A stretch of DNA of 64,000 nucleotides from Nocardia colli (GTDB taxonomy: Bacteria > Actinomycetota > Actinomycetes > Mycobacteriales > Mycobacteriaceae): contig NZ_VXLC01000004.1 of assembly GCF_008704205.1 (NCBI RefSeq), forward strand, positions 372,001 to 436,000, read 5' to 3'. A program made the position numbers and the translations under genes. A model generated the notes under the pieces. It did no database searches. It was not told the origin of the DNA and was given only the letters and a program-made list of their open reading frames with translations. Positions within the stretch are counted from its first letter, which is position 1, and each line of letters starts with the position of its first letter. This document shows, piece after piece, positions 1 through 8,155 of this stretch.

Positions 1-701
1 GCGGCACCGAAATCCTGCTCATCGTCGACGTGCCGCTCGGTGCTCGAACCTCGCGATCGCTACTGCTGCACGACATTCCACGCACGGCGGGCATTACCGG
101 AGTCTCCGCACATCTGGTACTGCACACCTACCACGGCGGTCCCGGTGTATGGCACGGTCATGTCAACGCACTGAACACTGCTCAGCAGCAACAACTTCGG
201 ATCGCAACCGACGCCTCGCCCCAGCGGCGAGCACTGTCTCCGGCCGAGACCGCCCTACTCGGCGCATTGAGCCGGGACGGTCGCGCCGGCCTCGCCGAAC
301 TCGCGGCGGCGACCGGCTGGTCCCCGGCCACGGTCACCCGGCGGCTGACCGAACTCCGGGCAACCGGCGCACTCTTCTTCGATGTCGAATTCGATGACGC
401 CCTGTTCGGCGCGACCACCCGGGCCCTGCTGTGGATGTCGATCGCGCCGGCGCACCTGGACGAAGTCGCCAGCACGCTGGCGGGCCACGAAGAGCTGGCC
501 TTCGTCGTCGCGACCACCGGCTCGGCGAACCTCGTCGCCCAGGCCATGTGCCCGGACCCGGCCGCCCTGCACCGATACCTCACTGCCCGCCTCGGCGCCC
601 TCGACGCGATCCGCACCCTCGAGACCGCCCCGGTCCTGGCCACGGTCAAAGCGGGCGGCCGGACGATCTCCGAGCTGACACCCGCGCGCGGCGTCCGCTA
701 G
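1..701 (+). CDS. Lrp/AsnC-family transcriptional regulator, 5'-truncated by window edge
   Basis: The reading frame is open from the first codon of the window (frame of base 3), so the true start lies upstream. The visible 5' part reads like the ligand-binding (RAM) half of one AsnC unit. It is followed by a winged helix-turn-helix (Ala/Glu-rich helix, then SPATVTRRLTELRATG) and a second RAM-like domain. This fits the duplicated Lrp architecture common in actinobacteria. The 3' end overlaps the convergent MarR gene by 4 bp. Regulators of this kind bind DNA and sense amino acids or related metabolites; the target is not visible here. Confidence 0.75.
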   Translation, partial: GTEILLIVDVPLGARTSRSLLLHDIPRTAGITGVSAHLVLHTYHGGPGVWHGHVNALNTAQQQQLRIATDASPQRRALSPAETALLGALSRDGRAGLAELAAATGWSPATVTRRLTELRATGALFFDVEFDDALFGATTRALLWMSIAPAHLDEVASTLAGHEELAFVVATTGSANLVAQAMCPDPAALHRYLTARLGALDAIRTLETAPVLATVKAGGRTISELTPARGVR

Positions 702-1183
702 AGCCGCACCTCCGGCGGCCGCGGCCACGGGTTTTCCTCGATCTGCTCGACGGACTGATTGAACCGCGCGATCAACCTGCTCAACTGATCGACATCGGTA
801 CCGTCCCAGTCCGCGATGACCGCCCCGATGCCTTCCCGGCTCTGCAGGCGATCGGCGGCCAGTACATCCAGTCCCTTGATGCTGGCCTGGATCTTGCGCG
901 CGATCCCGCCGTCCGGATCCGGGACGCGGTCGACCAGGCCCTGCTTGAGCATGGCGCCGACCTGGCGGTTGATCGTGGAGATATCGAGCTGGAACGCCTC
1001 GGACAGCTCGCGCAGGCTCAGCGGCTCGTCGTACTCCAGCCGGGTCAGGATGAGGAACGCCGAGCGGTCGAGCTGGAAGCCGGGGCGGCGGAGCAGCGAC
1101 GCGGGGAAGTGCCTGGCGAGCAGGGTGAGCTCGAAGACCAGGCGGGTGAGCGCTGCGTTGTCGGCGGGACCGAATTCGGACAT
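698..1183 (-). CDS. MarR-family transcriptional regulator
   Basis: A 161-residue winged-helix protein. The MarR core is visible: a helical N-terminus, the HTH LSLRELSEAFQLDISTINRQ, and a wing region with DPDGG. It is divergent from a DHA2-type exporter, and the shared intergenic region holds two near-identical palindromes (1222-1254). The natural inference is a ligand-responsive repressor of the exporter and of itself. The start at 1183 follows a GAGG a few bases upstream; an alternative GTG three codons earlier (1192) has no ribosome-binding site. It overlaps the Lrp-type gene tail to tail. Confidence 0.85.
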   Translation of the reverse strand: MSEFGPADNAALTRLVFELTLLARHFPASLLRRPGFQLDRSAFLILTRLEYDEPLSLRELSEAFQLDISTINRQVGAMLKQGLVDRVPDPDGGIARKIQASIKGLDVLAADRLQSREGIGAVIADWDGTDVDQLSRLIARFNQSVEQIEENPWPRPPEVRL

Positions 1184-1221
1184 GGGCCTCACTATGTCGG
1201 GTGCGTCACGTTATATCCAAT

Positions 1222-1254
1222 TGTGCACGATACACAACGTGTGTAGCGTGCACA
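1222..1254. promoter_or_regulatory. Tandem MarR-type operators overlapping the exporter -10
   Basis: Two palindromes lie in the MarR/exporter divergent region. Site 1 (1221-1237) is TTGTGCACGATACACAA with TTGTG/CACAA arms. Site 2 (1240-1254) is TGTGTAGCGTGCACA, which matches the reverse complement of the site 1 core at 14 of 15 positions. Their centres are 18 bp apart. Site 2 contains TAGCGT (1244-1249), a TANNNT -10 element 8 nt before the chosen GTG start of the exporter. Binding there would block transcription. That MarR binds here is inference. Confidence 0.65.
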
Positions 1255-1257
1255 TTT

Positions 1258-2715
1258 GTGACTGTTGCTGCCGACGCGTCTTCGACCGTCTCCGATACCG
1301 ACGACCGAAGGCGTCCATCGCCGGCCGTCCTCATCGCGACCCTCGGCATGGTCGGTGTCGTCGTCTCGCTGATGCAGACGCTGGTCATCCCGATCATTCC
1401 GACGTTGCCCGATCTGCTGAGCACCTCCGCGTCCAACGCTTCCTGGGTGGTCACCGCCACGCTGCTGGCCGGTGCGGTGTTCACCCCGATCAGCGGCCGG
1501 CTCGGCGACATGTTCGGCAAGCGCCGGGTGCTGTTCGTCAACCTGCTCTCGCTGGTCGCCGGTTCGGTGGTCTGCGCCGCCTTCTCCTCGCTGATCCCCG
1601 AGATCATCGGGCGCTCACTGCAGGGCGCCGCGGTCGGCGCGATTCCGTTGGGCATCAGCATCATGCGCGACGAACTGCCCGCCGAGAAGGTGGGTTCGGC
1701 GATGGCGATCATGAGCGCGACGCTCGGCGTCGGCGGCGCCCTCGGCCTGCCGCTCGCCGCGGCGATCGCACAGAACGCGGACTGGCACATGCTGTTCTGG
1801 ACCGCCGCGGGCCTCGGCCTGGTCTGCGCCGCACTGGTTTTCGTGTTCGTGCCGGAGTCGCCGGTGCGCACCCCCGCGCGGTTCGATTTCGGTGGCGCGC
1901 TCGGTCTTTCGATCGCGCTGCTGGCGCTGCTGATTCCGATCACCAAGGGCGCGGACTGGGGCTGGGGCAGCCCGACCACGCTGATCCTGTTCGCGGTGTC
2001 GCTGGTGGTGTTCCTCGGCTGGGGCGCCTACGAGCTGCGTCAGCGTTCGCCGCTGGTCGACCTGCGGGTCTCGGCGCGGCCGCGGGTGCTGTTCACCAAT
2101 ATCGCGTCCGTCGCGGTCGGCTTCGCGCTCTACGGCATGTCGCTGACCTTCCCGCAGCTGCTGATGGCGCCGGAGCAGACCGGCTACGGCTTCGGCCTGA
2201 CCATGGTCAACGCCGGATTGGCGCTGGCGCCAACCGGATTCGTGATGATCCTGCTCTCGCCGGTGTCGGCGAAGCTGTCCGCCGCGCGCGGTCCGAAGAT
2301 CACCCTGGCGCTCGGTTCCGCGGTGATCGCGGCGGGCTACCTGTGCGCGGTAGTGCTGATGAACAGCGTCTGGGAAATCATGGTGGCGTCGATGATCGTC
2401 GCCGCCGGTGTCGGCCTGGCCTACGCCGCGATGCCCGCGCTGATCATGGGCGCGGTGCCGATCACCGAGACGGCCGCCGCCAACGGGCTGAACTCGCTGA
2501 TGCGCTCGGTCGGTACGTCGACCTCGTCGGCCGTGATGAGCGTCGTGCTGGCGCACATGACCATGCAGCTCGGCGTGCACGTGTTCCCGTCGCGCGACGG
2601 ATTCCACACCACGTTCCTGATCGCCACGGCAGCCGCGATCGTCGCGATCGTGCTTACCGCGCTGATCCCGATGCGCAAGGCGCCGGACGCCGCGGCGACG
2701 GTCGGGCACGCCTGA
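1258..2715 (+). CDS. DHA2-type (14-TM) MFS efflux transporter
   Basis: A 485-residue major facilitator with about 14 hydrophobic segments. The loop motif between segments 2 and 3 is GRLGDMFGKRR (motif A), and LGVGGALGLPLA resembles the antiporter motif C. This is the EmrB/QacA class of drug:H+ antiporters. The GTG start at 1258 is preferred because it follows a -10-like TAGCGT by 8 nt, giving a leaderless transcript; the longer frame from 1201 would put the operators inside the coding region. Control by the divergent MarR gene is likely. The substrate is unknown. A strong hairpin terminator follows. Confidence 0.85.
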   Translation: MTVAADASSTVSDTDDRRRPSPAVLIATLGMVGVVVSLMQTLVIPIIPTLPDLLSTSASNASWVVTATLLAGAVFTPISGRLGDMFGKRRVLFVNLLSLVAGSVVCAAFSSLIPEIIGRSLQGAAVGAIPLGISIMRDELPAEKVGSAMAIMSATLGVGGALGLPLAAAIAQNADWHMLFWTAAGLGLVCAALVFVFVPESPVRTPARFDFGGALGLSIALLALLIPITKGADWGWGSPTTLILFAVSLVVFLGWGAYELRQRSPLVDLRVSARPRVLFTNIASVAVGFALYGMSLTFPQLLMAPEQTGYGFGLTMVNAGLALAPTGFVMILLSPVSAKLSAARGPKITLALGSAVIAAGYLCAVVLMNSVWEIMVASMIVAAGVGLAYAAMPALIMGAVPITETAAANGLNSLMRSVGTSTSSAVMSVVLAHMTMQLGVHVFPSRDGFHTTFLIATAAAIVAIVLTALIPMRKAPDAAATVGHA

Positions 2716-2729
2716 CCCGAGAAGCATTG

Positions 2730-2764
2730 GAGCCGGCCCGGATTCGTCCGGGTCGGCTCTTTTT
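2730..2764 (+). terminator. Rho-independent terminator of the MFS gene
   Basis: A 13-bp stem (2730-2742 with 2747-2759, one G-T wobble) and a 4-nt loop are followed directly by a run of five T. It starts 15 bp after the exporter stop codon. The convergent HD-domain gene ends at 2770, just beyond it. Confidence 0.85.
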
Positions 2765-2769
2765 GTGGC

Positions 2770-3417
2770 TCAGTTACCCCAGCGGCCGAGGTCGGCGGCG
2801 TGCTCGAGCATCGTTCGCTGTCCCGCTCTGCGTTCCAGCATCAACGAGAAGGCGGGGGAGAACGGTGGTGCTTTGTCCGGTCGTGCCGTCGCCTGCTCGA
2901 CGATGACGTCCACCACGGAAGTCGCCATGGAGTGCCGCGGATACTGCGCGTGAATCGCCGCGCCGAGCTCATCGCTGATGAACTCCGTGTCCTTGCCGAA
3001 GTCGAGTGAGATCCCGTTCGTGGTGAGCATGCTGAGCGTGCCGCGGCGGTCGGCGATGTGCTGCGTGGTGTGCAATGCGATGGCCTCCCAGACGGAGTCG
3101 ACGGCGGCTGCGCCGAGACCCTGCTCGGTCAGGAACTCCGCGGCCTTGTCCGCCCCGTCGACCTCGAATCGGCGGTGGCCGTTGCCCGCCTCGCTGAGCC
3201 CGATGTCATGCAGGACCGTCGCGGCGAACAGCAGGTCGGGGTCGTAGTCCGCATCGGACGCGGCCTGGATGTGGTCGGCGAAGAGCCTGGCGAACACGAA
3301 GCTGCGGATGCTGTGGTTGGCGATGGCCGGCGACTCCACTTGGAGAGTCAGGGCTAGTACTGCCTGGGCGAGCGGTGTCTGTGGCAGCACGAGCGCCACC
3401 GGGGTTTCGCTGGTCAT
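2770..3417 (-). CDS. HD-domain protein (cyanamide hydratase-like)
   Basis: A 215-residue protein with the metal-binding HD superfamily pattern: His35 in NHSIRSFVFA, HD at residues 70-71 (VLHDIGL), His81, and His115/His120 in a later helix. The NHS..R start and HDIGL spacing resemble cyanamide-hydratase-type HD proteins rather than the (p)ppGpp or dNTP hydrolases. The substrate cannot be told from sequence. A GAGAGAGG ribosome-binding site precedes the ATG. It is followed on the same strand by nothing close; the exporter converges on it across a terminator. Confidence 0.75.
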   Translation of the reverse strand: MTSETPVALVLPQTPLAQAVLALTLQVESPAIANHSIRSFVFARLFADHIQAASDADYDPDLLFAATVLHDIGLSEAGNGHRRFEVDGADKAAEFLTEQGLGAAAVDSVWEAIALHTTQHIADRRGTLSMLTTNGISLDFGKDTEFISDELGAAIHAQYPRHSMATSVVDVIVEQATARPDKAPPFSPAFSLMLERRAGQRTMLEHAADLGRWGN

Positions 3418-3569
3418 GCCCGACCTCTCTCACATCGGACCTCGAGGGTCGATGCACGCAAACTGGACAGGGAAACTGCTTGTGAGCGTAGGAGAGACCG
3501 CGTCGAGCGGCGACGTGAGAAGTTCTACAGGCGCGTCCGGGAACTTCGACCGGTGCGTAACCGACGGGG

Positions 3570-4490
3570 CTATCGAAGGTCGGCCGTGAACTCGGCGACG
3601 CGTTCGGCTATCCGCTCCGGGAACTCGCCGTTGATGGCGTGGGAGGCTTCCGGCCAGACCTCGACTTGCGCGCCGGGGATGGTGCGGGCGGTTTCGGCGG
3701 CGCGGGTTGCGTTGTGAACTATGCTGCGCCCGGCCAGGATTGCGAGTACCGGGACCTTGATGGCGGCTAGTTCGTCGGCGGTCGGGCGCACCGGCATCGG
3801 TTGTGCGGAGGTGAAATCGCGCATGGCGGAGGCGATCAGGCGTCCTTCAGGGATCGAGTCGTCCACCGGGATGCCGCCCGAGATCCAGCCGAGCAGCCAA
3901 TAGCGCACTCGTTTCGGGAGACCGGGGATCAGGCCGCCGAGGGAGACGACGATCATCTTCCAGGTAAGGGGCGCAAAGGTATTCGCCGGATCGAGCAGGG
4001 TTACCGAGGCCGCGCATTCGGGGCGGCGCAGGGCGACCTGGGTGGCCAGCCAGCCGCCGATGCTGACGCCGAGCAGGTGTGCGCGCTGTAGTTCGAGACC
4101 GGCGAGTACCTCGGCTACCCACGTCGCCTGGTCGTCCGGGGTGACGAGTTGTTTGTGCTGGCTGCTGGCGCCGGGCTCGCCGATGCTGTCGATCGACCAG
4201 ACGGTGCGGTCCGCCATCAGGCCCGGCAGGTTCGCGCCCCACATCGGCGTCGAGGCCTGGCGACCGGACAGCAGGACCAGTGGCGTGCCGCCCGCGTCGC
4301 CGAAACGGTAGGCGCGGACCGGGCCGAACGAGGTCGGCACGGCGACTTGTTCGGCAGGGGCGGGTAGTTCGGCCAGGCCGGCGGTGTACGCGGCGGCGAA
4401 TCGGTCGAAACCCGCCCTGGTCGCGAAGTACCCGACCTTCTCGGTCGGCTTTCCGATGTTCGGTTCCAGGAACAACTCGTTGTCGGCCAC
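3570..4490 (-). CDS. Alpha/beta-fold hydrolase
   Basis: A 306-residue protein with the nucleophile elbow GVSIGG (Ser about 143), an early LVLLSGRQAS oxyanion-type loop and a late catalytic-type His (about 284, ASHAINGEFP). The usual acid after strand 7 is not present (ILAGRSIVHN). Asp about 167 after strand 6 (TLLDPAN) is a plausible substitute, as in some hydrolase subfamilies. The GTG at 4490 is chosen because TAGGCT lies 7 nt upstream, a leaderless promoter pattern; a longer TTG start at 4523 has no ribosome-binding site. It lies downstream of the WYL regulator gene on the same strand. The substrate is unknown. Confidence 0.75.
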   Translation of the reverse strand: MADNELFLEPNIGKPTEKVGYFATRAGFDRFAAAYTAGLAELPAPAEQVAVPTSFGPVRAYRFGDAGGTPLVLLSGRQASTPMWGANLPGLMADRTVWSIDSIGEPGASSQHKQLVTPDDQATWVAEVLAGLELQRAHLLGVSIGGWLATQVALRRPECAASVTLLDPANTFAPLTWKMIVVSLGGLIPGLPKRVRYWLLGWISGGIPVDDSIPEGRLIASAMRDFTSAQPMPVRPTADELAAIKVPVLAILAGRSIVHNATRAAETARTIPGAQVEVWPEASHAINGEFPERIAERVAEFTADLR

Positions 4491-4577
4491 GGATCGCAGC
4501 CTATGCCGGTCGTTGTCCGGCAAGGGAGAACCGGTGTCGGCCGCCTCTCGCGATATTTCGGCGTCAGCTCCTTGCGG

Positions 4578-5588
4578 TCACTCGTCCAGGTTTCGGTGAG
4601 GTGTTGTGGCGCTGGTGTTTTCGGGCGGGACGGCGTTCGTGTAGCGGCGGGCGAGGGTGCGAATGTGGTCGACCAGTTCTGGTGGGTCGTCCACCCGGAA
4701 GTCCATCATCAGCATGCTCAGATAGATGGCGAGGGTTTCCAGGGCATCGGCGCCGGTGATCAGGACGCAGCTGTCGGCATCGACGGCCTCGACTACGCCG
4801 ACCGCGGGATTGATTCTGGCGATGACGGTTTCGGCGGGAGCCAGGACGGTGACCCGGGCGTGCACCTTCCAGCCGGTGCTGGCGATGTGGCGCATGACGA
4901 AGGCGACCAGGTCGTCGTCGGGCAGCGCGCGGGCGGCGAAACGGCGAGTTCCCGGGGCGGCCTGCTGGATTCGGGCGACGGGAATCGCACTCCAGGAATG
5001 GGTTTCGAGGTGGTAGGCGACCAGATACCAGCGGCGCTGCCAATTGATGAGGCGATACGGCTCGACTTCCTCGCTGCGTTCCTGCTCCGGCTGTTCGATC
5101 AGCACGGTGGCGGCGTCGCGGATGGCGCCGGCGAGCGTGGTCAGGATCGCGGCGGGGACCGGGGCGTCGGGCTCGCGCGAGCCGGTGGTGGCGGGGCCGA
5201 TGGCGGTGGCCTCGCGCAGGGCGGTCACCTTGCGCTGCAAGCGTTTCGGCAGGATCTGGTCGAGCTTGGCCAGGGCGCGGGTGACGTTGTCGGTGATGTC
5301 CGCGATGCCGGTCGCGCCGTCCTCGGCGAGTCCGACGGCCACCGCGACCGCCACGGCCTCGTCGTCGTCCAGGAGTAGCGGCGGCATGGTGGTGCCGCGA
5401 CCCAGGCGATATCCGCCGATCGCACCGCGTTGCGCCTGCACGGGATAGCCGAGTTCGCGCAGCCGCTGGATGTCGTTGCGCAGGGTGCGGTCGGTGATCG
5501 ACAGCCGGTCGGCGAGCTCGCGGCCGGTGTGCGCGCGATCTTGGAGCAGGGCCAGCAAACGCAGTACGCGAACTGTGGTCGGCGTCAC
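4578..5588 (-). CDS. HTH/WYL-domain transcriptional regulator (YafY type)
   Basis: A 336-residue protein with an N-terminal DeoR-like helix-turn-helix (residues about 21-47, RELADRLSITDRTLRNDI) and the C-terminal WYL module (RRWYLVAYH) plus WCX extension. WYL domains bind nucleic acids or ligands and convert such regulators to activators or repressors. It is divergent from the DinB-like gene. A perfect 6-bp-arm palindrome sits between them (5605-5627), so control of that pair is likely. The GTG start is preceded by AGAGG at 6 nt. Confidence 0.85.
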   Translation of the reverse strand: MTPTTVRVLRLLALLQDRAHTGRELADRLSITDRTLRNDIQRLRELGYPVQAQRGAIGGYRLGRGTTMPPLLLDDDEAVAVAVAVGLAEDGATGIADITDNVTRALAKLDQILPKRLQRKVTALREATAIGPATTGSREPDAPVPAAILTTLAGAIRDAATVLIEQPEQERSEEVEPYRLINWQRRWYLVAYHLETHSWSAIPVARIQQAAPGTRRFAARALPDDDLVAFVMRHIASTGWKVHARVTVLAPAETVIARINPAVGVVEAVDADSCVLITGADALETLAIYLSMLMMDFRVDDPPELVDHIRTLARRYTNAVPPENTSATTPHRNLDE

Positions 5589-5604
5589 ATTTCACCTCTG
5601 ATTT

Positions 5605-5627
5605 ATTAGGAACGAAAATAGCCTAAT
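5605..5627. promoter_or_regulatory. Inverted repeat, likely operator of the WYL regulator
   Basis: ATTAGG at 5605-5610 is mirrored by CCTAAT at 5622-5627 across an 11-bp spacer, an exact match. It lies in the 92-bp region between the divergent WYL gene and the DinB-like gene, in unusually AT-rich sequence. TAGCCT at 5619-5624 could also act as a -10 for the DinB-like gene, which would place the palindrome over the promoter. The regulator assignment is inference from position. Confidence 0.5.
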
Positions 5628-5680
5628 GGACTCATAAGCTGATGTCAGAAGCAAGGAACACCCTCTCGAAAGGCCCGGAC

Positions 5681-6328
5681 ATGAACGTCACCACCACCTC
5701 CATCGCCACCCTCAACCCGGTGTGGCGCGACGTGCTCGCGCAGTCCTACCGCGCCCTGGCAAACGTGGTCGCCGGGGTCGGCGACGACCAGTGGCAGCTG
5801 CCGACGCCGTGCTCGGAGTGGACGGTGACGCAGGTGGTCCAGCACGCCGCCGGCGATCAGCTCGCCTACGCCGCGGTGCTGGGGATCGGCACCGGCCCCG
5901 ACTACAACCCCTTCGCCCCCTCCGGCGCCATCGACGGCTCGCCGTCGGCGCTGGTCGAGGTGGCGATCGAGCAGACCGCCGCCGCGTGGGCGACCGTCGC
6001 CGACGACACCGAGAACGTGCCGACGCCGTTGCCGCACGGCGCCCTGCCGACCTCGGTCGCCGCGGTGATGTGCGCGCTGGATGCCGCTGTGCACGCCTGG
6101 GATATCGCGATCGGCACCGGTCAGGCCTCGCCGCTGACCGAAGAGCTCGCGGGATACCTGCTCACCGCCGCGCGCACCGGGCACCCCGCGCCCGGCAGCG
6201 GCCAGGAGGCGGAAATCGTCGAGCCGCTGCGGCAGTGGGGCGCGTACGCGGAGATCGTCGACGGTGCGCCCGGCGACAGCGCGGTGGCCGAACTGCTGCA
6301 CTACCTCGGCCGGGTGCCGCGCGCCTGA
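5681..6328 (+). CDS. TIGR03086-type DinB-like metal-binding protein
   Basis: A 215-residue four-helix protein of the mycothiol-dependent maleylpyruvate isomerase N-terminal / DinB_2 fold. The signature TPCSEWTVTQVVQHAAGDQ carries the first metal His, and HAWDIA carries later ones. In this family the three His residues bind a divalent metal; the reaction is unknown for most members, and thiol transfer with mycothiol is the usual guess. The start at 5681 follows GAAAGG by 6 nt; the upstream ATG at 5642 has no such site. It is divergent from the WYL regulator and followed by a perfect hairpin terminator. Confidence 0.75.
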   Translation: MNVTTTSIATLNPVWRDVLAQSYRALANVVAGVGDDQWQLPTPCSEWTVTQVVQHAAGDQLAYAAVLGIGTGPDYNPFAPSGAIDGSPSALVEVAIEQTAAAWATVADDTENVPTPLPHGALPTSVAAVMCALDAAVHAWDIAIGTGQASPLTEELAGYLLTAARTGHPAPGSGQEAEIVEPLRQWGAYAEIVDGAPGDSAVAELLHYLGRVPRA

Positions 6329-6336
6329 CGTGGCGC

Positions 6337-6363
6337 GGTGCGCGGCACTTGCCGCGCACCTTT
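6337..6363 (+). terminator. Hairpin terminator between convergent genes
   Basis: A perfect 10-bp stem (GGTGCGCGGC at 6337-6346, GCCGCGCACC at 6351-6360) has a 4-nt ACTT loop and is followed by TTTG. It begins 9 bp after the DinB-like gene and lies 39 bp before the end of the convergent substrate-binding-protein gene. Confidence 0.7.
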
Positions 6364-6401
6364 GCTGCTCGGGGAGAACGCCTGGGGCGCAGTCGAAATC
6401 G

Positions 6402-7376
6402 TCAGCGCGCGGTGACGAAACCCTGGGCGACCATCCAGTCGCGGGCCACATCGGCGGGCTCGCGGCCCTCGACGTCGACCTGCCGGTTCAGCTCGGTGAT
6501 GGCCTCGTTGGTGAGGCGCTGTGAGATCGGCGCGAGGACGGTGGCGACCTGGGGGTGGGCGTCGGCGAAGGACTTCCGCATCACCACTGCCGCATTGTAT
6601 TTGGGAAAGAAGCGCTGATCGTCTTGCAGCAGAATGAGGTTCAGCGCGGGAATGCGACCGTCGGTCGCGGCCACGGAGCCGAACTTACATTGCTTGCCGT
6701 CGGCGGTCGCCTGATAGACCACGGCGTCCTGCACGATCTGTTTGCGGACCTTGCCGACATCGATGTTGTATTTGCGGGCCAGGCCGGGGTAGCCGTCTTG
6801 GCGCACATTGAATTCGGTACCGACACAGGTTGCCGCGGCGTCCGGATCCTTCGCGATCAGCGCGGCGTAGTCCGACAGCGTCCGCACACCGGTCTCCTGC
6901 GCGGTGGCCTGGCTCATCAACAGCGCGTAGGTGTTGTTCATCGGCGCCATGTCCGTCCACACCATGCCGTGTGCCGCGAGGTCGGCGTCGCGGACGGCAT
7001 TGAACTGCTCCACCTCGTCCGGGATCGGGGTCTCTTTGCCCAGGTAGTTGATCCAGCCGGTACCGGTGTAGTCGTAGGCGACATCGATCTGACCGTGCAG
7101 CTGGGCGTCGCGCAGACTATTGGAGCCCTGGATGTTCGTCAGGTCGCGCACTTCTGCGCCGGCTGCCGACATGGCGAACTCGACGATATAGCCGAGGATG
7201 TTCTGTTCGGTGAAGTCCTTGGACCCCACGATGATTCGGACCCCGTCGAGTTCCGGAACCGCGACGATGCTGCCCGGCCCCACCCGAAGCGGCACCGCGC
7301 CACCGGATTCCAGGCCACAGGCCGCGACCAGCAGGACTCCAGCCGCCAGTGCCACCCCGCGCCAGCGCCGGTTCAT
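6402..7376 (-). CDS. proX: Glycine betaine/osmoprotectant ABC transporter substrate-binding lipoprotein
   Basis: A 324-residue exported lipoprotein. The signal peptide ends in VLLVAAC with Cys20 as the lipidation site. The OpuAC-type type-2 periplasmic binding fold follows: VGSKDFTEQNILGYI at the start of the domain, YDYTGTGW in the ligand region and YNAAVVMRKSF later. The SKDFTEQ signature is typical of OpuC/ProX osmoprotectant receptors. It captures quaternary-amine osmolytes outside the membrane for the permeases encoded just upstream. It overlaps the permease gene by 4 bp (ATGA), so the operon order is permease, ATPase, permease, receptor. Confidence 0.88.
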   Translation of the reverse strand: MNRRWRGVALAAGVLLVAACGLESGGAVPLRVGPGSIVAVPELDGVRIIVGSKDFTEQNILGYIVEFAMSAAGAEVRDLTNIQGSNSLRDAQLHGQIDVAYDYTGTGWINYLGKETPIPDEVEQFNAVRDADLAAHGMVWTDMAPMNNTYALLMSQATAQETGVRTLSDYAALIAKDPDAAATCVGTEFNVRQDGYPGLARKYNIDVGKVRKQIVQDAVVYQATADGKQCKFGSVAATDGRIPALNLILLQDDQRFFPKYNAAVVMRKSFADAHPQVATVLAPISQRLTNEAITELNRQVDVEGREPADVARDWMVAQGFVTAR

Positions 7377-8155
7377 TTGAGCCCCCTCGGCCCGAGAAAC
7401 TGTTCGGCGAGTGCCCCGAGCCAGTCGACCAGCAGGGCGAGCGCGACCGCGAGAACCGCGCCGACCACCAGCGTGACGTTGTCCCGCAGCTTGTAGCCGG
7501 TGTCGATCAGGATGCCCAGACCGCCCGCACTCACCAGGAACGACAGCGTCGCGGTGCCGACCGCCAGCACCAGCGAGGTGCGCAGGCCGGCCAGGATGTA
7601 GGGCACCGCGAGCGGAAACTCGATGCGGCGCAACACCGTGACCGCCGACATGCCCTGGCCGCGGCCGGCGTCGGTGAGCGTCTGATCCACCTGCTGATAG
7701 CCGAGGATCGTGTTGCGCAGCACCGGAAGCAGCGAATAGAACGCGATCGGCGCGACGCCGATCCAGAAGCCGGTGGTGCGGGTGGCGAGATAGAACAGCA
7801 CGATCAGGCCGATGGCGGGCGCGGCCGCGCCGATATTGGCGATGCCGACGAAAACCGGTGCCAGACGGCGATATCCGGGGCGGGTGAGCAGCGTGCCGAG
7901 CGGTACCGCGACGGCGATGACGATCAACACGACGGTCGCCGAGATCAGGATGTGCTGCCAGGTGACGGTGACGATGTTGCGGGTATTGAGGCTGGCCTGC
8001 TGGGTGGTGGTCAGGTCGCGGGCGAAGGCCCACACCAGCACGCCCGCGGTCAGGAGCAGCACGACCACCGGCTGGACGAACAGCCGGATGCGTTCGGCCC
8101 GGCGCTGGGCGGCGGGCGCCGAGGTCGCGGGCGGGGTGCCGGTGGCCGCCGTCAC
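7373..8155 (-). CDS. Osmoprotectant ABC transporter permease
   Basis: A 260-residue BPD-type inner-membrane permease with about six membrane spans. The cytoplasmic EAA-like loop (about residues 160-185, DAGRGQGMSAVTVLRRIEFPLAVP) couples to the ATPase. It is longer at the N-terminus than its partner permease because of a 25-residue hydrophilic lead and an extra first span. It overlaps both neighbours by 4 bp, which implies translational coupling. With the other permease it forms the membrane channel for glycine betaine, choline or similar solutes. Confidence 0.88.
   Translation of the reverse strand: MTAATGTPPATSAPAAQRRAERIRLFVQPVVVLLLTAGVLVWAFARDLTTTQQASLNTRNIVTVTWQHILISATVVLIVIAVAVPLGTLLTRPGYRRLAPVFVGIANIGAAAPAIGLIVLFYLATRTTGFWIGVAPIAFYSLLPVLRNTILGYQQVDQTLTDAGRGQGMSAVTVLRRIEFPLAVPYILAGLRTSLVLAVGTATLSFLVSAGGLGILIDTGYKLRDNVTLVVGAVLAVALALLVDWLGALAEQFLGPRGLK

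Noticed and set aside
816..2906. 696-codon plus-strand frame across the MarR gene and the exporter
   Set aside because: It runs through operators and out of frame with the exporter; the protein is Arg-rich and unlike any family.
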